64,000 nucleotides of DNA. Source: Microbacterium sp. W4I4 (GTDB lineage Bacteria > Actinomycetota > Actinomycetes > Actinomycetales > Microbacteriaceae). The position numbers and the translations under genes are program-made. The stretch spans positions 1,054,001 to 1,118,000 of the forward strand of contig NZ_JAUSXT010000001.1 in the NCBI RefSeq assembly GCF_030816235.1, given 5' to 3'. Every line of letters starts with the position of its first letter. Within the stretch, counting starts at the first letter, position 1. Below are positions 25,645 to 34,302 of the stretch, piece after piece. The notes under the pieces are model-generated. The model made no database searches. It was not told where the DNA came from and saw only the letters and a program-made list of their open reading frames with translations.

Positions 25645-26325
25645 TCAGCGGCCCTCGGACAGGAACGCCGCCACGACCGGAGCCACAGACGCGCCGACCT
25701 CGTCCGCCGGACGCTTGCGACCCTTCACCTCGAACGAGTGCCCGCCGCCCTCGAACCAGGCGATCCGGGCATCCTGACAGGACGCCACGGCATCCTCCAG
25801 CTGAGACAGCGGCTGCACGAACGGGTCGTTCGTGCCCTCCACGAACAGCTGCGGCGCGCGCACGGCGGGCAGGTGCTCGACGCGCGGCTTCTCCGGCTTT
25901 CCCGGCGGATGCAGCGGATAGCCGAGATACACCAGCCCGTCCACCTCGAGACCGTTCAGACCCTCCCCGTCCAGCCCCTCGGCCGCCGCCATCGACGCCA
26001 TCCGTCCGCCGTACGACTTGCCGCACGCCCACACCGGAGCATCCGGCGACTGAGAACGGATCGCCGCCACGACAGCCCGCCAGGTGAGGATCGCGTGGGC
26101 TGCCGGGCCCGGCATCCGTCTGCCCGCCTCGACATACGGAAAGTTGAAACGCACCGTCGTGAAGCCCTCATCACGCAGCGCCCCGGCGAACCCCACCAGG
26201 AAGGGATGATCCATCCCGGCCCCCGCGCCGTGCGCGATCGCGACGACGCCGCGGGACCGAGCAGGCGCATCCCACGCCGCCGACACCGAGACATCCCCGG
26301 CAGGCAGCGCGACCGTGACAGTCAC
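25645..26325 (-). CDS. Alpha/beta hydrolase (dienelactone hydrolase / KANL3-Tex30-like)
   Basis: A 226-residue protein with AHGAGAGMDHPF as the oxyanion region, GKSYGGRM around the nucleophile serine, GTNDPFVQP for the acid and GGGHSFEVKGR for the histidine. This pattern fits the KANL3/Tex30 group of alpha/beta hydrolases. The GTG start at 26325 overlaps the upstream stop by four bases (GTGA). No signal peptide is seen. Substrate unknown. Confidence 0.82.
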   Translation of the reverse strand: MTVTVALPAGDVSVSAAWDAPARSRGVVAIAHGAGAGMDHPFLVGFAGALRDEGFTTVRFNFPYVEAGRRMPGPAAHAILTWRAVVAAIRSQSPDAPVWACGKSYGGRMASMAAAEGLDGEGLNGLEVDGLVYLGYPLHPPGKPEKPRVEHLPAVRAPQLFVEGTNDPFVQPLSQLEDAVASCQDARIAWFEGGGHSFEVKGRKRPADEVGASVAPVVAAFLSEGR

Positions 26326-26729
26326 GTCGCACTCCTCGCGAACGGCAGCCGCACGACCTCGCCGCGACGAGCCTGCAGGATCCCCCGGACGACGACCACG
26401 AGATGCACCACGCAGACGAGCACGTACAGGATTATCGGGATGCCGAGGGGCAGGAAGCCGACCGGCTCGGGCGTGCCGAACAAGCGCGGCACGGACAACG
26501 CCAACTGCAGCACCAGAAGCCCGGTGGAGACCAGCAGGAAGACCATGCCCCAACGCCGAGCGGAAGCCGCGTTCGCCTTCGCCAGAGGGCCCTGACGGGA
26601 CAGCGACCCGTAGGCCGCGACCATCGCCCCGCCGGCGGCGAGCGAGCCGAGCATCGGAACCGGCAGCAGCACCAGCAGACCCGCAGCCCAGGCGGACACC
26701 CCGGTCGCAGTGGGGCCAGAAGAGGTCAT
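26322..26729 (-). CDS. Small integral membrane protein, DUF4870-like
   Basis: A 135-residue protein with about four hydrophobic segments (roughly 12-42 as two, 60-80, 92-115) and a short cytosolic tail ARRGEVVRLPFARSAT. It matches the DUF4870-like small membrane protein that sits in the same place in other actinobacteria (Rv1233c). Function unknown. Its ATG at 26729 overlaps the stop of the general stress protein gene (ATGA), and its stop overlaps the next start. Confidence 0.7.
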   Translation of the reverse strand: MTSSGPTATGVSAWAAGLLVLLPVPMLGSLAAGGAMVAAYGSLSRQGPLAKANAASARRWGMVFLLVSTGLLVLQLALSVPRLFGTPEPVGFLPLGIPIILYVLVCVVHLVVVVRGILQARRGEVVRLPFARSAT

Positions 26730-27466
26730 CGCGATTCCGGTGCGGTGCCGCCCTCGCCGTCCGTGCCGGGCTGATCGGATGCCGGAGATTCGGGTGCGAC
26801 CGGTTCCGCCGAATCGGGCTCGGCGGACTCGGGCGCCGCAGCCTCAGGTGCAGCCGCAGGCTCGGCCGCAGCCTCAGGTGCAGCCTCAGCCTCAGCCTCA
26901 GGAACCGCAGCCTCAGGAACCGGCTCCGCGCCGGGAGCGGGGATCCGCTCGCCGAACTGCGGCGGCTGGCTCAGGTCGACGCTCGGACGCGTCGGCGCCG
27001 CCTTCTCCGACCCCATCACCTGCCGGGCCTTCGCCAGCGACGCGGCCTGCACCCGCACCTCGTAGTGATCGGCGAGCATCTGCGTCATGCTCGCGAAATC
27101 GCGACGGCGGCGCACGATCGAGTACGTGATCAGGCTCATGATCATGCCCAGCGCGACGCCGACCAGGATGAATCCGAGGAAGAGCGAGATCGGAGCATCC
27201 GGATTGCCGAACAGCATGATCGCCGAGAGCACCAGACCGATCAGCACGCCGTTGATGGCACCGGAGCGCGCGGCGGCGGCGTAACCGAGCTTGCCGGTCA
27301 CCCGCTCCACGGTGCGCACCCCCTGCCCGACGATCGCTATGTCGCGGGCGGGAACCTCGCCGGAGATCAGCTTCGACACCGTCTTCTGAGCAACCTCGTA
27401 GTCGCGAGTCGACGCGACCATCTCGCCGAGATCGCTGCCCTTGGCCGTGCGGTTCATCATGCTCAT
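26726..27466 (-). CDS. General stress protein-like membrane protein with Ala/Glu/Pro-rich tail
   Basis: A 246-residue protein. Residues 1-60 (EVAQKTVSKLISGEVPARDIAIVGQGVRTVERV) match the general stress protein 17M-like domain; two transmembrane helices follow (about 68-86, 92-114). From about residue 150 the sequence is repetitive Ala, Glu and Pro, encoded by DNA with an exact 21-base repeat at 26835-26855 and 26865-26885. The equivalent gene in M. tuberculosis is Rv1234. The start at 27466 (MSMMNRTAKG) has GGGACG upstream. It heads a four-gene coupled run and is divergent from the MgtE-N gene. Confidence 0.8.
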   Translation of the reverse strand: MSMMNRTAKGSDLGEMVASTRDYEVAQKTVSKLISGEVPARDIAIVGQGVRTVERVTGKLGYAAAARSGAINGVLIGLVLSAIMLFGNPDAPISLFLGFILVGVALGMIMSLITYSIVRRRRDFASMTQMLADHYEVRVQAASLAKARQVMGSEKAAPTRPSVDLSQPPQFGERIPAPGAEPVPEAAVPEAEAEAAPEAAAEPAAAPEAAAPESAEPDSAEPVAPESPASDQPGTDGEGGTAPESR

Positions 27467-27542
27467 CGTCCCATTGTCCCAGAAGCGCCCGCGGTGATCA
27501 TCCGACGGTCCGCGCGACGCCTCCCCGACTACGCTGGAGCAC

Positions 27543-28814
27543 GTGAGCACACAACGGGTTTTCGCGGCACGGCTGGCCGGCTGCGCGGTCTTCGATCCCG
27601 TCGGCGACCGGCTCGGCAAGGTCCGCGACGTCATCATGGTGTACCGCAAGACGGCGGCCCCCCGCGTCATCGGGCTGGTCGTCGAGATCCCGGGACGCCG
27701 ACATGTGTTCCTCTCCATCGGCCGGGTCACCTCGATCCGGTCGGGACAGGTGATCAGCACCGGACTGATCAACGTGCGCCGCTTCCAGCCGCGCCCCGGT
27801 GAGGTGCGGGTGCTCGCCGAGTACCTCGGGCGTCGCGTCATGCTCACCGACGGCAGCGGCAGCGCCGTCGTCGAGGACGTCGCGATCGAGCAGGACCGTC
27901 ACGGAGAATGGGCGATCGCGCAGCTCTTCCTGCGCAAGCCCCGCACCAGCGCCTCACCCTTCGCGAAGGGGCCGACGACATTCGCGAGCTGGACAGAGGT
28001 GACCGAGCAGCAGCATCCGGGCGAGGCGCAGTCCGCCGAGCAGCTGGTCGCCACCTACTCCGAGCTGCACGCCGCCGACCTCGCCACCACGCTGCTCGAC
28101 CTGCCCGAGCAGCGCATGATCGAGGTCGCCGAGGAGCTGCCCGACGAGCGCCTGGCCGACGCCCTCGAGGAGATGCCGGAGGACGACCAGGTCGGCATCC
28201 TGGACCGCCTCGGCGATGAGCGAGCAGCCGACATCCTCGACGAGATGGAGCCGGATGACGCCGCCGACCTGCTCGCGCAGCTTCCGCCGGCCCGTCTCGA
28301 GCAGCTGCTCGCCCTGATGGAGCCCGAGGAGGCGGAGGACGTGCGCACCCTGCTGCGCTACGGTCCCGACACCGCCGGCGGCCTGATGACCACCGAGCCG
28401 ATCATCCTCTCCGCCGACGCGACGGTCGCGGAGGCCCTCGCGCTGATCCGCCGGCACGAACTGCATCCGGCTCTCGCCGCTGCCGTGTTCATCACGCTTC
28501 CGCCGTTCGAGACGCCGACCGGTCGTCTGCTGGGCGTGGTGCATTTCCAGCGGATGCTGCGCTATCCCCCGCATGAGCGGATGGGCGCGATCCTCGACGA
28601 CAATCTCGAGCCGGTCTCGGTCACCGCATCCGCCGCTGAGGTCGCCCGTCTGCTCGCAAGCTACGACCTGGTCTCGCTCCCCGTTGTGGACGCCACCCAC
28701 CGCCTCGTCGGCGCGATCAGCGTCGACGACGTGCTGGACTACCTGCTCCCCGACGACTGGCGCACGCACGATGCCGATGAGGCTGAAGCGGCCGAGACGG
28801 GCGGGGCGCGATGA
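27543..28814 (+). CDS. Soluble MgtE N-domain / CBS-domain protein (no transporter domain)
   Basis: A 423-residue protein. A PRC-barrel-like first part (about 1-130; VFDPVGDRLGKVRDVI) leads to an MgtE N-terminal superhelix (about 160-280; ELPDERLADALEEMPEDDQ and further repeats) and a CBS pair (about 285-405; GLMTTEPIILSADATV, LVSLPVVDATHRLVGAISVDDV). No transmembrane helices, so it cannot transport Mg2+ itself; it may sense Mg2+ or nucleotide. This matches Rv1232c. It starts with GTG at 27543 and overlaps the DUF1003 gene by four bases. Confidence 0.85.
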   Translation: MSTQRVFAARLAGCAVFDPVGDRLGKVRDVIMVYRKTAAPRVIGLVVEIPGRRHVFLSIGRVTSIRSGQVISTGLINVRRFQPRPGEVRVLAEYLGRRVMLTDGSGSAVVEDVAIEQDRHGEWAIAQLFLRKPRTSASPFAKGPTTFASWTEVTEQQHPGEAQSAEQLVATYSELHAADLATTLLDLPEQRMIEVAEELPDERLADALEEMPEDDQVGILDRLGDERAADILDEMEPDDAADLLAQLPPARLEQLLALMEPEEAEDVRTLLRYGPDTAGGLMTTEPIILSADATVAEALALIRRHELHPALAAAVFITLPPFETPTGRLLGVVHFQRMLRYPPHERMGAILDDNLEPVSVTASAAEVARLLASYDLVSLPVVDATHRLVGAISVDDVLDYLLPDDWRTHDADEAEAAETGGAR

Positions 28815-29329
28815 TGGCCCGCCCGTCCCGCCTGGACACGCCCCTCGGTCGCGCCGGCGCACTGCGCTCATCGGCCCCGTCGCGCGACAGGTTCGGACGC
28901 TTCACCGAGTGGGTCGCCCGCGCCATGGGCACGCCGGCCTTCCTCGTCATCCTGACGCTGTTCTGCGCCGTGTGGGTCATCTGGAACACCCTGATGCCCG
29001 ATGCGCTGCGCTTCGACGACGCCGCGCTCGGATTCACGGCGCTGACGCTGATGCTCTCCCTGCAGGCCTCGTACGCCGCGCCTCTGATCCTGCTCGCGCA
29101 GAACCGTCAGGACGACCGCGACCGCGTGCAGATCGAGCAGGACCGGCAGCGCTCCGAGCGCAACCTCGCAGACACCGAGTACCTGGCCCGCGAGGTCGTC
29201 GCCCTGCGCCTCGCGCTCGAGGACCGCAATTCCCAGACGATCACCCGCGATGTGCTGCGCCAGGAGCTCAGGACGCTGCTGCACGAACTCGAACGAGAGC
29301 CGGCGGCGACGGACGAGACCACGCCATGA
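28811..29329 (+). CDS. DUF1003 membrane protein
   Basis: A 172-residue protein with the DUF1003 pattern: FTEWVARAMGTPAFLVI leading into a first helix, FCAVWVIWNTL, then LMLSLQASYAAPLILLAQNRQDDRDR, two transmembrane helices in all, and a charged coiled C-terminal part rich in Arg and Glu. Function unknown; the gene neighbours the MgtE-N gene in many actinobacteria (Rv1231c). It overlaps its neighbours on both sides by four bases (ATGA). Confidence 0.88.
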   Translation: MMARPSRLDTPLGRAGALRSSAPSRDRFGRFTEWVARAMGTPAFLVILTLFCAVWVIWNTLMPDALRFDDAALGFTALTLMLSLQASYAAPLILLAQNRQDDRDRVQIEQDRQRSERNLADTEYLAREVVALRLALEDRNSQTITRDVLRQELRTLLHELEREPAATDETTP

Positions 29330-30465
29330 CGAGTGCCGACCAGGTGCGCGCCGCCGTCGGTGCCGTCACCGACCCTGAACTGCGCCGGCCCATCGGCGAC
29401 CTCGACATGGTGCGCGAGATCTCGGTGGACGGCACGACCGCCCACGTGTCGATCGTGCTCACCATCGTCGGCTGCCCGATGGCCCAGCGCATCGAGCAGG
29501 ACGTGCGGGATGCCGCGGCATCCGTGCCCGACATCGCCGACGTCCAGGTGGATGTCGGAGTGATGACTCCCGCCGAGCGTCGTGCGCTGACCGAGAAGCT
29601 GCGCGACGGACGACCGGTGCGGCAGATGCCCTTCGGCCCGGACTCCCTCACGCGGGTGATCCTCGTCTCCAGCGGCAAGGGCGGCGTGGGCAAGTCCACG
29701 GTCACTGCGAACCTCGCCGTGGCTCTCGCGCAGCAGGGGCTGCGTGTGGGGCTGGTGGATGCCGACGTGCACGGGTTCTCGATCCCCGGACTGCTCGGCA
29801 TCGCGCCCGGCACTCAGCCGACCCGCATCGACGACCTCATGCTTCCGCCGGTCGCCCATGACGTGAAGACCGTCTCGATCGGGATGTTCCTACGCGAAGG
29901 AGAGTCGGTCGTCGCCTGGCGCGGCCCGATGCTGCACCGCACCGTGCAGCAGTTCCTCACCGACGTCTTCTTCGGCGATCTGGACGTGCTGCTGATCGAC
30001 ATGCCGCCGGGCACGGGCGACATCGCCATCTCGATCGGGCAGATCCTGCCCCATGCCGAGGTGCTCGTGGTCACGACGCCGCAGCAGGCGGCATCGGAGG
30101 TGGCGATCCGCAGTGGGCTCGTCGCCCGCCGCACCGGCCAGCGAGTGATCGGCGTCGTCGAGAACATGGCGCCGTACACGCTGCCCGACGGCACGGTCAT
30201 CGACCTGTTCGGCTCTGGCGGTGGAGCTGAGGTCGCCCGGGTGCTCAGCGAACCCGGCGAGCACGGCGCACCCACCGAGGACGTGCCGCTGATGGCATCC
30301 ATCCCGCTCAGCCCTGCATTGCGTCAGGGCGGCGACAGCGGGCATCCGGTGGTGCTGGATCAGCCGGAGGACGCCGCCGCGCAGGCGATCATCCGACTCG
30401 CCGACACGATCGCGCACCGCGGCCGGGGGCTGTCCCGCCGGTCGCTGCCGATGCGCCTCAGCTGA
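29326..30465 (+). CDS. mrp: Mrp/NBP35-family P-loop ATPase (Fe-S carrier/assembly)
   Basis: A 379-residue Mrp protein. An N-terminal DUF59/MIP18-type domain (about 1-95; VTDPELRRPIGDLDMV) precedes a deviant Walker A SSGKGGVGKST near 118-128, DADVHGFSIPGLLG, and DMPPGTGDIAIS. Mrp proteins carry or load Fe-S clusters. The CxxC motif seen in many relatives is not evident in the C-terminal part here. The ATG at 29326 overlaps the DUF1003 stop, completing a coupled run of three genes (MgtE-N, DUF1003, Mrp). Confidence 0.9.
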   Translation: MTSADQVRAAVGAVTDPELRRPIGDLDMVREISVDGTTAHVSIVLTIVGCPMAQRIEQDVRDAAASVPDIADVQVDVGVMTPAERRALTEKLRDGRPVRQMPFGPDSLTRVILVSSGKGGVGKSTVTANLAVALAQQGLRVGLVDADVHGFSIPGLLGIAPGTQPTRIDDLMLPPVAHDVKTVSIGMFLREGESVVAWRGPMLHRTVQQFLTDVFFGDLDVLLIDMPPGTGDIAISIGQILPHAEVLVVTTPQQAASEVAIRSGLVARRTGQRVIGVVENMAPYTLPDGTVIDLFGSGGGAEVARVLSEPGEHGAPTEDVPLMASIPLSPALRQGGDSGHPVVLDQPEDAAAQAIIRLADTIAHRGRGLSRRSLPMRLS

Positions 30466-30477
30466 GGGACGCTGGTG

Positions 30478-30864
30478 TCAGGTCGCCTCGGCGTCGAAGG
30501 GCGGAGGCGTGGTGCGGGTGAAAGCTGTGCGCGTCATGGGTGCACGCACCGGGGCGACAGGGTCGGTGGCGACCGACGTCGGCGCGGCGGGGGCGCTGTC
30601 GAAGTCGGGCTCCTCGAACAGCGCGTCGCGGATGATGCGGCGGGGATCGTACTGGCGGGGGTCGAGCTTGCGCCAGTCGACCTCGTCGATGTCAGGACCG
30701 AGCTCGTCCTTCATCTTGGTCTTGGTCTCGCGCAGGTACTCCGCGGCACGACGAGTGAACCCTCGGAACGCCTCAGCGGCCTTCGGCAGCCGCTCCGGAC
30801 CGATGATGAGCACAGCGACAATGCCGATCAGCAGCAGCTTGTCCATGTCCAGGCCCCAGTTCAT
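30478..30864 (-). CDS. tatB: Sec-independent twin-arginine translocase subunit TatB
   Basis: TatB works with TatC to recognise folded twin-arginine substrates. The 128-residue protein has one N-terminal transmembrane helix (about 7-20, DKLLLIGIVAVLIIG), the hinge GPERLPKAAEAF, an amphipathic helix, and a Pro/Ala-rich tail. This fits TatB better than TatA because of the longer tail and the gene context (Rv1224). tatA and tatC are not in the window. It is convergent with mrp and divergent from the O-methyltransferase gene. Confidence 0.88.
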   Translation of the reverse strand: MNWGLDMDKLLLIGIVAVLIIGPERLPKAAEAFRGFTRRAAEYLRETKTKMKDELGPDIDEVDWRKLDPRQYDPRRIIRDALFEEPDFDSAPAAPTSVATDPVAPVRAPMTRTAFTRTTPPPFDAEAT

Positions 30865-30949
30865 CCCCCCAGGCTACCCGCCGCGCCTCCCCTCCGGTTG
30901 CACTCTCGACGCATAACCTGTCAGTGACCCCATTCTCAGGAGAAGGACC

Positions 30950-31582
30950 ATGAGCGAACACGACGCGAACGCCCGATTCGCCCGCGAGACCATCGTGGAA
31001 CCCGCCGCCATCTCCCGCGCGCGCACGCACGCCGTGGAACTCGGCGCGTCTCCGATCAGTCCGGAGGTCGGCGCTCAGCTCGCGGTGCTCGCCGCAGCAT
31101 CCGGCGCACGGTCCATGGTCGAGATCGGAACCGGCGCCGGTGTGTCGGGACTCTGGTTGCTGCGCGGTGCGCCGCAGGCGGTGCTGACCACCATCGACAA
31201 CGAGCCCGAGCACCTCGCCGCGGCGCGGCAGGCCTTCGCCGACGCGAAGATCCCGCCTGCGAAGGCGCGCTTCATCACGGGGCGCGCAGCCGATGTCCTG
31301 CCGCGCATGAACGAGAGCTCGTACGACATCGTCCTCGTCGATGCAGACGCCGAGAACGTGATCGAGTACGTCGAGCACGGACTGCGCCTGGTGCGCACCG
31401 GCGGCCTGGTGCTGGTGCCGCGCGTGCTGGCAGGCGGCAGGACCGCCGACCCCGTGCAGCGGGATGCCGTCACGTCGGCCTACCGATCGCTCGTGCAGGA
31501 GACCCAGGAATCGCCGGCCGTGCTGGCCGCGCTGTCCACGACGGGCGAGGGCCTGCTGCAGCTGTCTCGCATCTCGGAGTAG
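30950..31582 (+). CDS. SAM-dependent O-methyltransferase
   Basis: A 210-residue class I methyltransferase of the catechol O-methyltransferase-like family (Rv1220c in M. tuberculosis). It has ISPEVGAQLAVLAAASG, the SAM motif MVEIGTGAGVSGLWLL near 58-73, TIDNEPEH after strand 2, and YDIVLVDADAENVIEYVE with the metal-binding Asp. The acceptor is unknown. ATG at 30950 is preceded by AGGAGAAGG. A strong bidirectional terminator follows at 31618. Confidence 0.88.
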   Translation: MSEHDANARFARETIVEPAAISRARTHAVELGASPISPEVGAQLAVLAAASGARSMVEIGTGAGVSGLWLLRGAPQAVLTTIDNEPEHLAAARQAFADAKIPPAKARFITGRAADVLPRMNESSYDIVLVDADAENVIEYVEHGLRLVRTGGLVLVPRVLAGGRTADPVQRDAVTSAYRSLVQETQESPAVLAALSTTGEGLLQLSRISE

Positions 31583-31617
31583 ACCACCCCGGATTCTCGA
31601 AAGAGCCGGGATACGAA

Positions 31618-31649
31618 AGAAGGGCGATGGATCACTCCATCGCCCTTCT
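31618..31649. terminator. Bidirectional terminator between the O-methyltransferase and DUF3117 genes
   Basis: A perfect 14-bp stem (31618-31631 with 31636-31649) closes a TCAC loop. On the minus strand the stem is followed by a T-rich stretch, on the plus strand by GCGTTTA. A smaller hairpin with a GAAA loop lies just upstream at 31588-31610. Confidence 0.85.
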
Positions 31650-31663
31650 GCGTTTATCTCGGC

Positions 31664-31837
31664 TCAGGCGGGGTTCACGACTGCTGCAAGCACATCGTGG
31701 AGTTCCTTCGCCTCGGCGTCGTTCACGGAGACGACCAGACGGCCTCCTCCTTCGAGCGGAACCCGAACGATGATGAGTCGCCCCTCCTTCACGGCCTCCA
31801 TCGGTCCGTCGCCGGTCCTCGGCTTCATCGCTGCCAT
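31664..31837 (-). CDS. DUF3117 small protein
   Basis: A 57-residue protein beginning MAAMKPRTGDGPMEAVKEGR, the hallmark of DUF3117, an actinobacterial family of unknown function. The start at 31837 was chosen because the family begins with MAAMKPRTGDGP and AAGG lies upstream; an in-frame ATG at 31870 would add 11 residues. The rest (VPLEGGGRLVVSVNDAEAKELHDVL) looks like a single small beta-alpha domain. Confidence 0.88.
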   Translation of the reverse strand: MAAMKPRTGDGPMEAVKEGRLIIVRVPLEGGGRLVVSVNDAEAKELHDVLAAVVNPA

Positions 31838-31951
31838 CGTGGCTACCTTTCCCTCGGTGGTATGGCTCAAGTTTATCGTCAGAGGGCGACACTGGTGTGC
31901 CCCCAGGTCACAAACGCCGCACGGTCTGTCTGTGCGGAGGCTCTGTCGCTC

Positions 31952-33127
31952 CTATGGAACCTGCCAGAACGTCTCCGCGATGCCGTACATCGACAGGATC
32001 CAGAGCCATTGCGCGAGCAGGCAGAGTCCCAGCATCCCCCAGCGCCAGCCGCGGGATCGCGGCACCGCCAGCGCGCCCCACAGCGGCGTCAGCGGCATGA
32101 GCAGCCGCAACGTGCTGGACTGCGGGAAGAACACCGCCAGCAGGTAGAGCAGATAGCTCGCACTCCACAGCCGGATGTCGGAGCCCAGCCGTCGCACGGC
32201 GCGCCCACGGAGCAGCATCCACGCGGCAACGGCGACGAGCGCGGCGAGAACGACCCAGCCGGACCAGGCGGGCAGCCCGGCCTGCGACATCCAGAACTCG
32301 GCGCCGCGCACGAAACCCTCGAACGGGAAGAAGTCGGCGCTCGCATCCGGCAGCCAGTTCCGGCGCCACGCCAGCTCGGTCTTCAGGTAGGCGGAGTGGT
32401 CGCCGGTGACGAGAGCCGCGATGACCTGCCACGAGAATCCGATCACCGCGCTCAGCAGCCCCAGCGCGATGATGTGCACGATCTGGCGCACCGGCAGCGG
32501 CTCCCGGTCGCGCCGCACCCACCGCACGATGCCGTGCAGGGCGAGGAACAGGGAGAAGGCGAGGATGCCGGGACGGGTGAAGCCCATCAGCGGCAGCACG
32601 ATGTACAGCGGCCAGTAGCGCCGCACGGCGACGAGATCCAGTGCGACGAGCAGCAGCAGCACGAACAGCACCTCGGCGTAGCCGACCTGGAAGAGCGCAG
32701 CGAGCGGACCGCTGGCGAAGAACGCGACGGCCCACATCGCGGCAGTGGAGCCGATGCGCCGCCGCAGCAGTCGGTGCAGCATGAGGCAGGCGAGGAAGCC
32801 GGCCACGAGCGACACGAGCATCGCCCCCGTCGCCCAGTCGCCGACGCCGACCCACTGCGACAGGTACGCATACGCCGGCATGAACGCCCACGCGTTCTCG
32901 CCGACCCCACCCGTGTCCGTCAGCGGGAGCGAGGACGGGTAGCCGTTCACGGCCACCCACCAGTACCACTGCGCATCCCATCCCAGCACGAAGTCGCGCA
33001 GGCTCGGCGCCTGTCCGAACCGGGAAGCCGGGCTCGAGACCTGTGCGGCGAGAATCAGGAAGCCCGTGGTCACCAGCCGGGCGAGCCCGTAGACGATCGC
33101 GATGCGCCCGACGACGGGCAGGCGCAC
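31952..33127 (-). CDS. GT-C mannosyltransferase-like membrane protein (PIG-V type)
   Basis: About 391 residues with roughly eight to ten hydrophobic helices. The loop after the first helix has LGWDAQWYWWVAVNGYP, matching the WDxxWY region of PIG-V-like mannosyltransferases, which use polyprenyl-phosphate mannose outside the membrane. Relatives in actinobacteria act on lipomannan or protein O-mannosylation, but the substrate here is not known. Start uncertain: GTG at 33127, TTG at 33151 and GTG at 33181 are all in frame, and the last would overlap dapE. The stretch between them encodes a repeated VLTSG. Confidence 0.75.
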   Translation of the reverse strand: MRLPVVGRIAIVYGLARLVTTGFLILAAQVSSPASRFGQAPSLRDFVLGWDAQWYWWVAVNGYPSSLPLTDTGGVGENAWAFMPAYAYLSQWVGVGDWATGAMLVSLVAGFLACLMLHRLLRRRIGSTAAMWAVAFFASGPLAALFQVGYAEVLFVLLLLVALDLVAVRRYWPLYIVLPLMGFTRPGILAFSLFLALHGIVRWVRRDREPLPVRQIVHIIALGLLSAVIGFSWQVIAALVTGDHSAYLKTELAWRRNWLPDASADFFPFEGFVRGAEFWMSQAGLPAWSGWVVLAALVAVAAWMLLRGRAVRRLGSDIRLWSASYLLYLLAVFFPQSSTLRLLMPLTPLWGALAVPRSRGWRWGMLGLCLLAQWLWILSMYGIAETFWQVP

Positions 33128-33162
33128 CCAGTGGCGGACGCCCGATGTCAAGACGCCTGAGG

Positions 33163-34236
33163 TCAGGACGCCGTCAGCCACGAGCGCAGCCCGCGTTCGA
33201 CCTCTTCGATCTGAGCGAGCGGCACCCGCTCCTCGTCGTGATGCGCGAGATGCGGGTCGCCCGGGCCGTAGTTCACGGCCGGGACTCCCATCGCCGAGAA
33301 GCGCGCGACGTCGGTCCAGCCGTACTTGGCGTGCGCCTCGCCGCCGACGGCTGCGAGGAAGCGCTGCGCGATGGGCGCGTCCAGGCCCGGACGTGCGCCG
33401 GGGGAGGCATCCGTGATCTCGACCTCGAAACCGGCGAATGCGGCGCGCACGTGCTCTTCGGCATCCGCGACGCTCTTGCTCGGCGCGAAGCGATAATTCA
33501 CCTCGACCTCGCAGAGGTCCGGGATGACGTTGCCTGCGACTCCGCCGCGGATGCTGACGGCGTTCAGCCCCTCGCGATAGCCGAGCCCCTCCACGGAGAT
33601 CTCCCGCGCCCGGTATTCGGCCAGGCGGGCGAGGATGGGCGCGGCACCGTGGATGGCGTTCTCGCCGACCCAGGACCGCGCGCTGTGCGCGCGCACGCCG
33701 CGGACGCGGACGGTGGCGCGCATCGTGCCGTTGCAGCCGCCCTCCACGCGCCCGTCCGACGGCTCGCCGAGAATGGCGAAGTCGGCCTCGAACAGGTCCG
33801 GACGAGCGGATGCCAGCAGGTTGAGTCCGTTGAGCGTGGCTGCGACCTCTTCGTTGTCGTACCACATCCAGGTGATGTCGGCCTGCGGCTCTGTGAGCTC
33901 TGCCGCGAGCTTGAGCTGCACCGCGACGCCGGCCTTCATGTCGACCGTGCCGCGGCCCCAGATGAATCCGGCGCCGTCGATCTCGATGTCGCGGGTCGGG
34001 ACGTTGTCGTTGATCGGGACGGTGTCGATGTGCCCCGCGATCACCACGCGCTGCGGCCGGCCCAGAGAGGTGCGCGCGATGACGGTGTTGCCGAGGCGGA
34101 TCACCTCGAGATGACCGTACGCGCGCATGGTCTGCTCGATCTCGTCGGCGAGGCGAACCTCGTCGCCGGAGACGCTCGGAATGTCACAGATGACGCGGGT
34201 GATGTCAGCGGCGGACGCAGTCAGATCGAGCACCAT
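33163..34236 (-). CDS. dapE: Succinyl-diaminopimelate desuccinylase
   Basis: DapE hydrolyses N-succinyl-L,L-diaminopimelate to L,L-diaminopimelate and succinate in lysine and peptidoglycan-precursor synthesis. The 357-residue M20 metallopeptidase has the zinc ligands in order: AGHIDTVP, GRGTVDMKAG, YDNEEV (catalytic Glu and ligand), ILGEPSD and DPHLAHHDEER. The dimerisation domain lies between about 175 and 285. Divergent from dapD, 66 bases apart, so the two lysine genes probably share a control region. Confidence 0.93.
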   Translation of the reverse strand: MVLDLTASAADITRVICDIPSVSGDEVRLADEIEQTMRAYGHLEVIRLGNTVIARTSLGRPQRVVIAGHIDTVPINDNVPTRDIEIDGAGFIWGRGTVDMKAGVAVQLKLAAELTEPQADITWMWYDNEEVAATLNGLNLLASARPDLFEADFAILGEPSDGRVEGGCNGTMRATVRVRGVRAHSARSWVGENAIHGAAPILARLAEYRAREISVEGLGYREGLNAVSIRGGVAGNVIPDLCEVEVNYRFAPSKSVADAEEHVRAAFAGFEVEITDASPGARPGLDAPIAQRFLAAVGGEAHAKYGWTDVARFSAMGVPAVNYGPGDPHLAHHDEERVPLAQIEEVERGLRSWLTAS

Positions 34237-34302
34237 GGCCCCAGCCTAAGCGCTGTGTCATACGCGCAGCATCCGCATGTCCACCCGCGATAGCGTTGTC
34301 GG

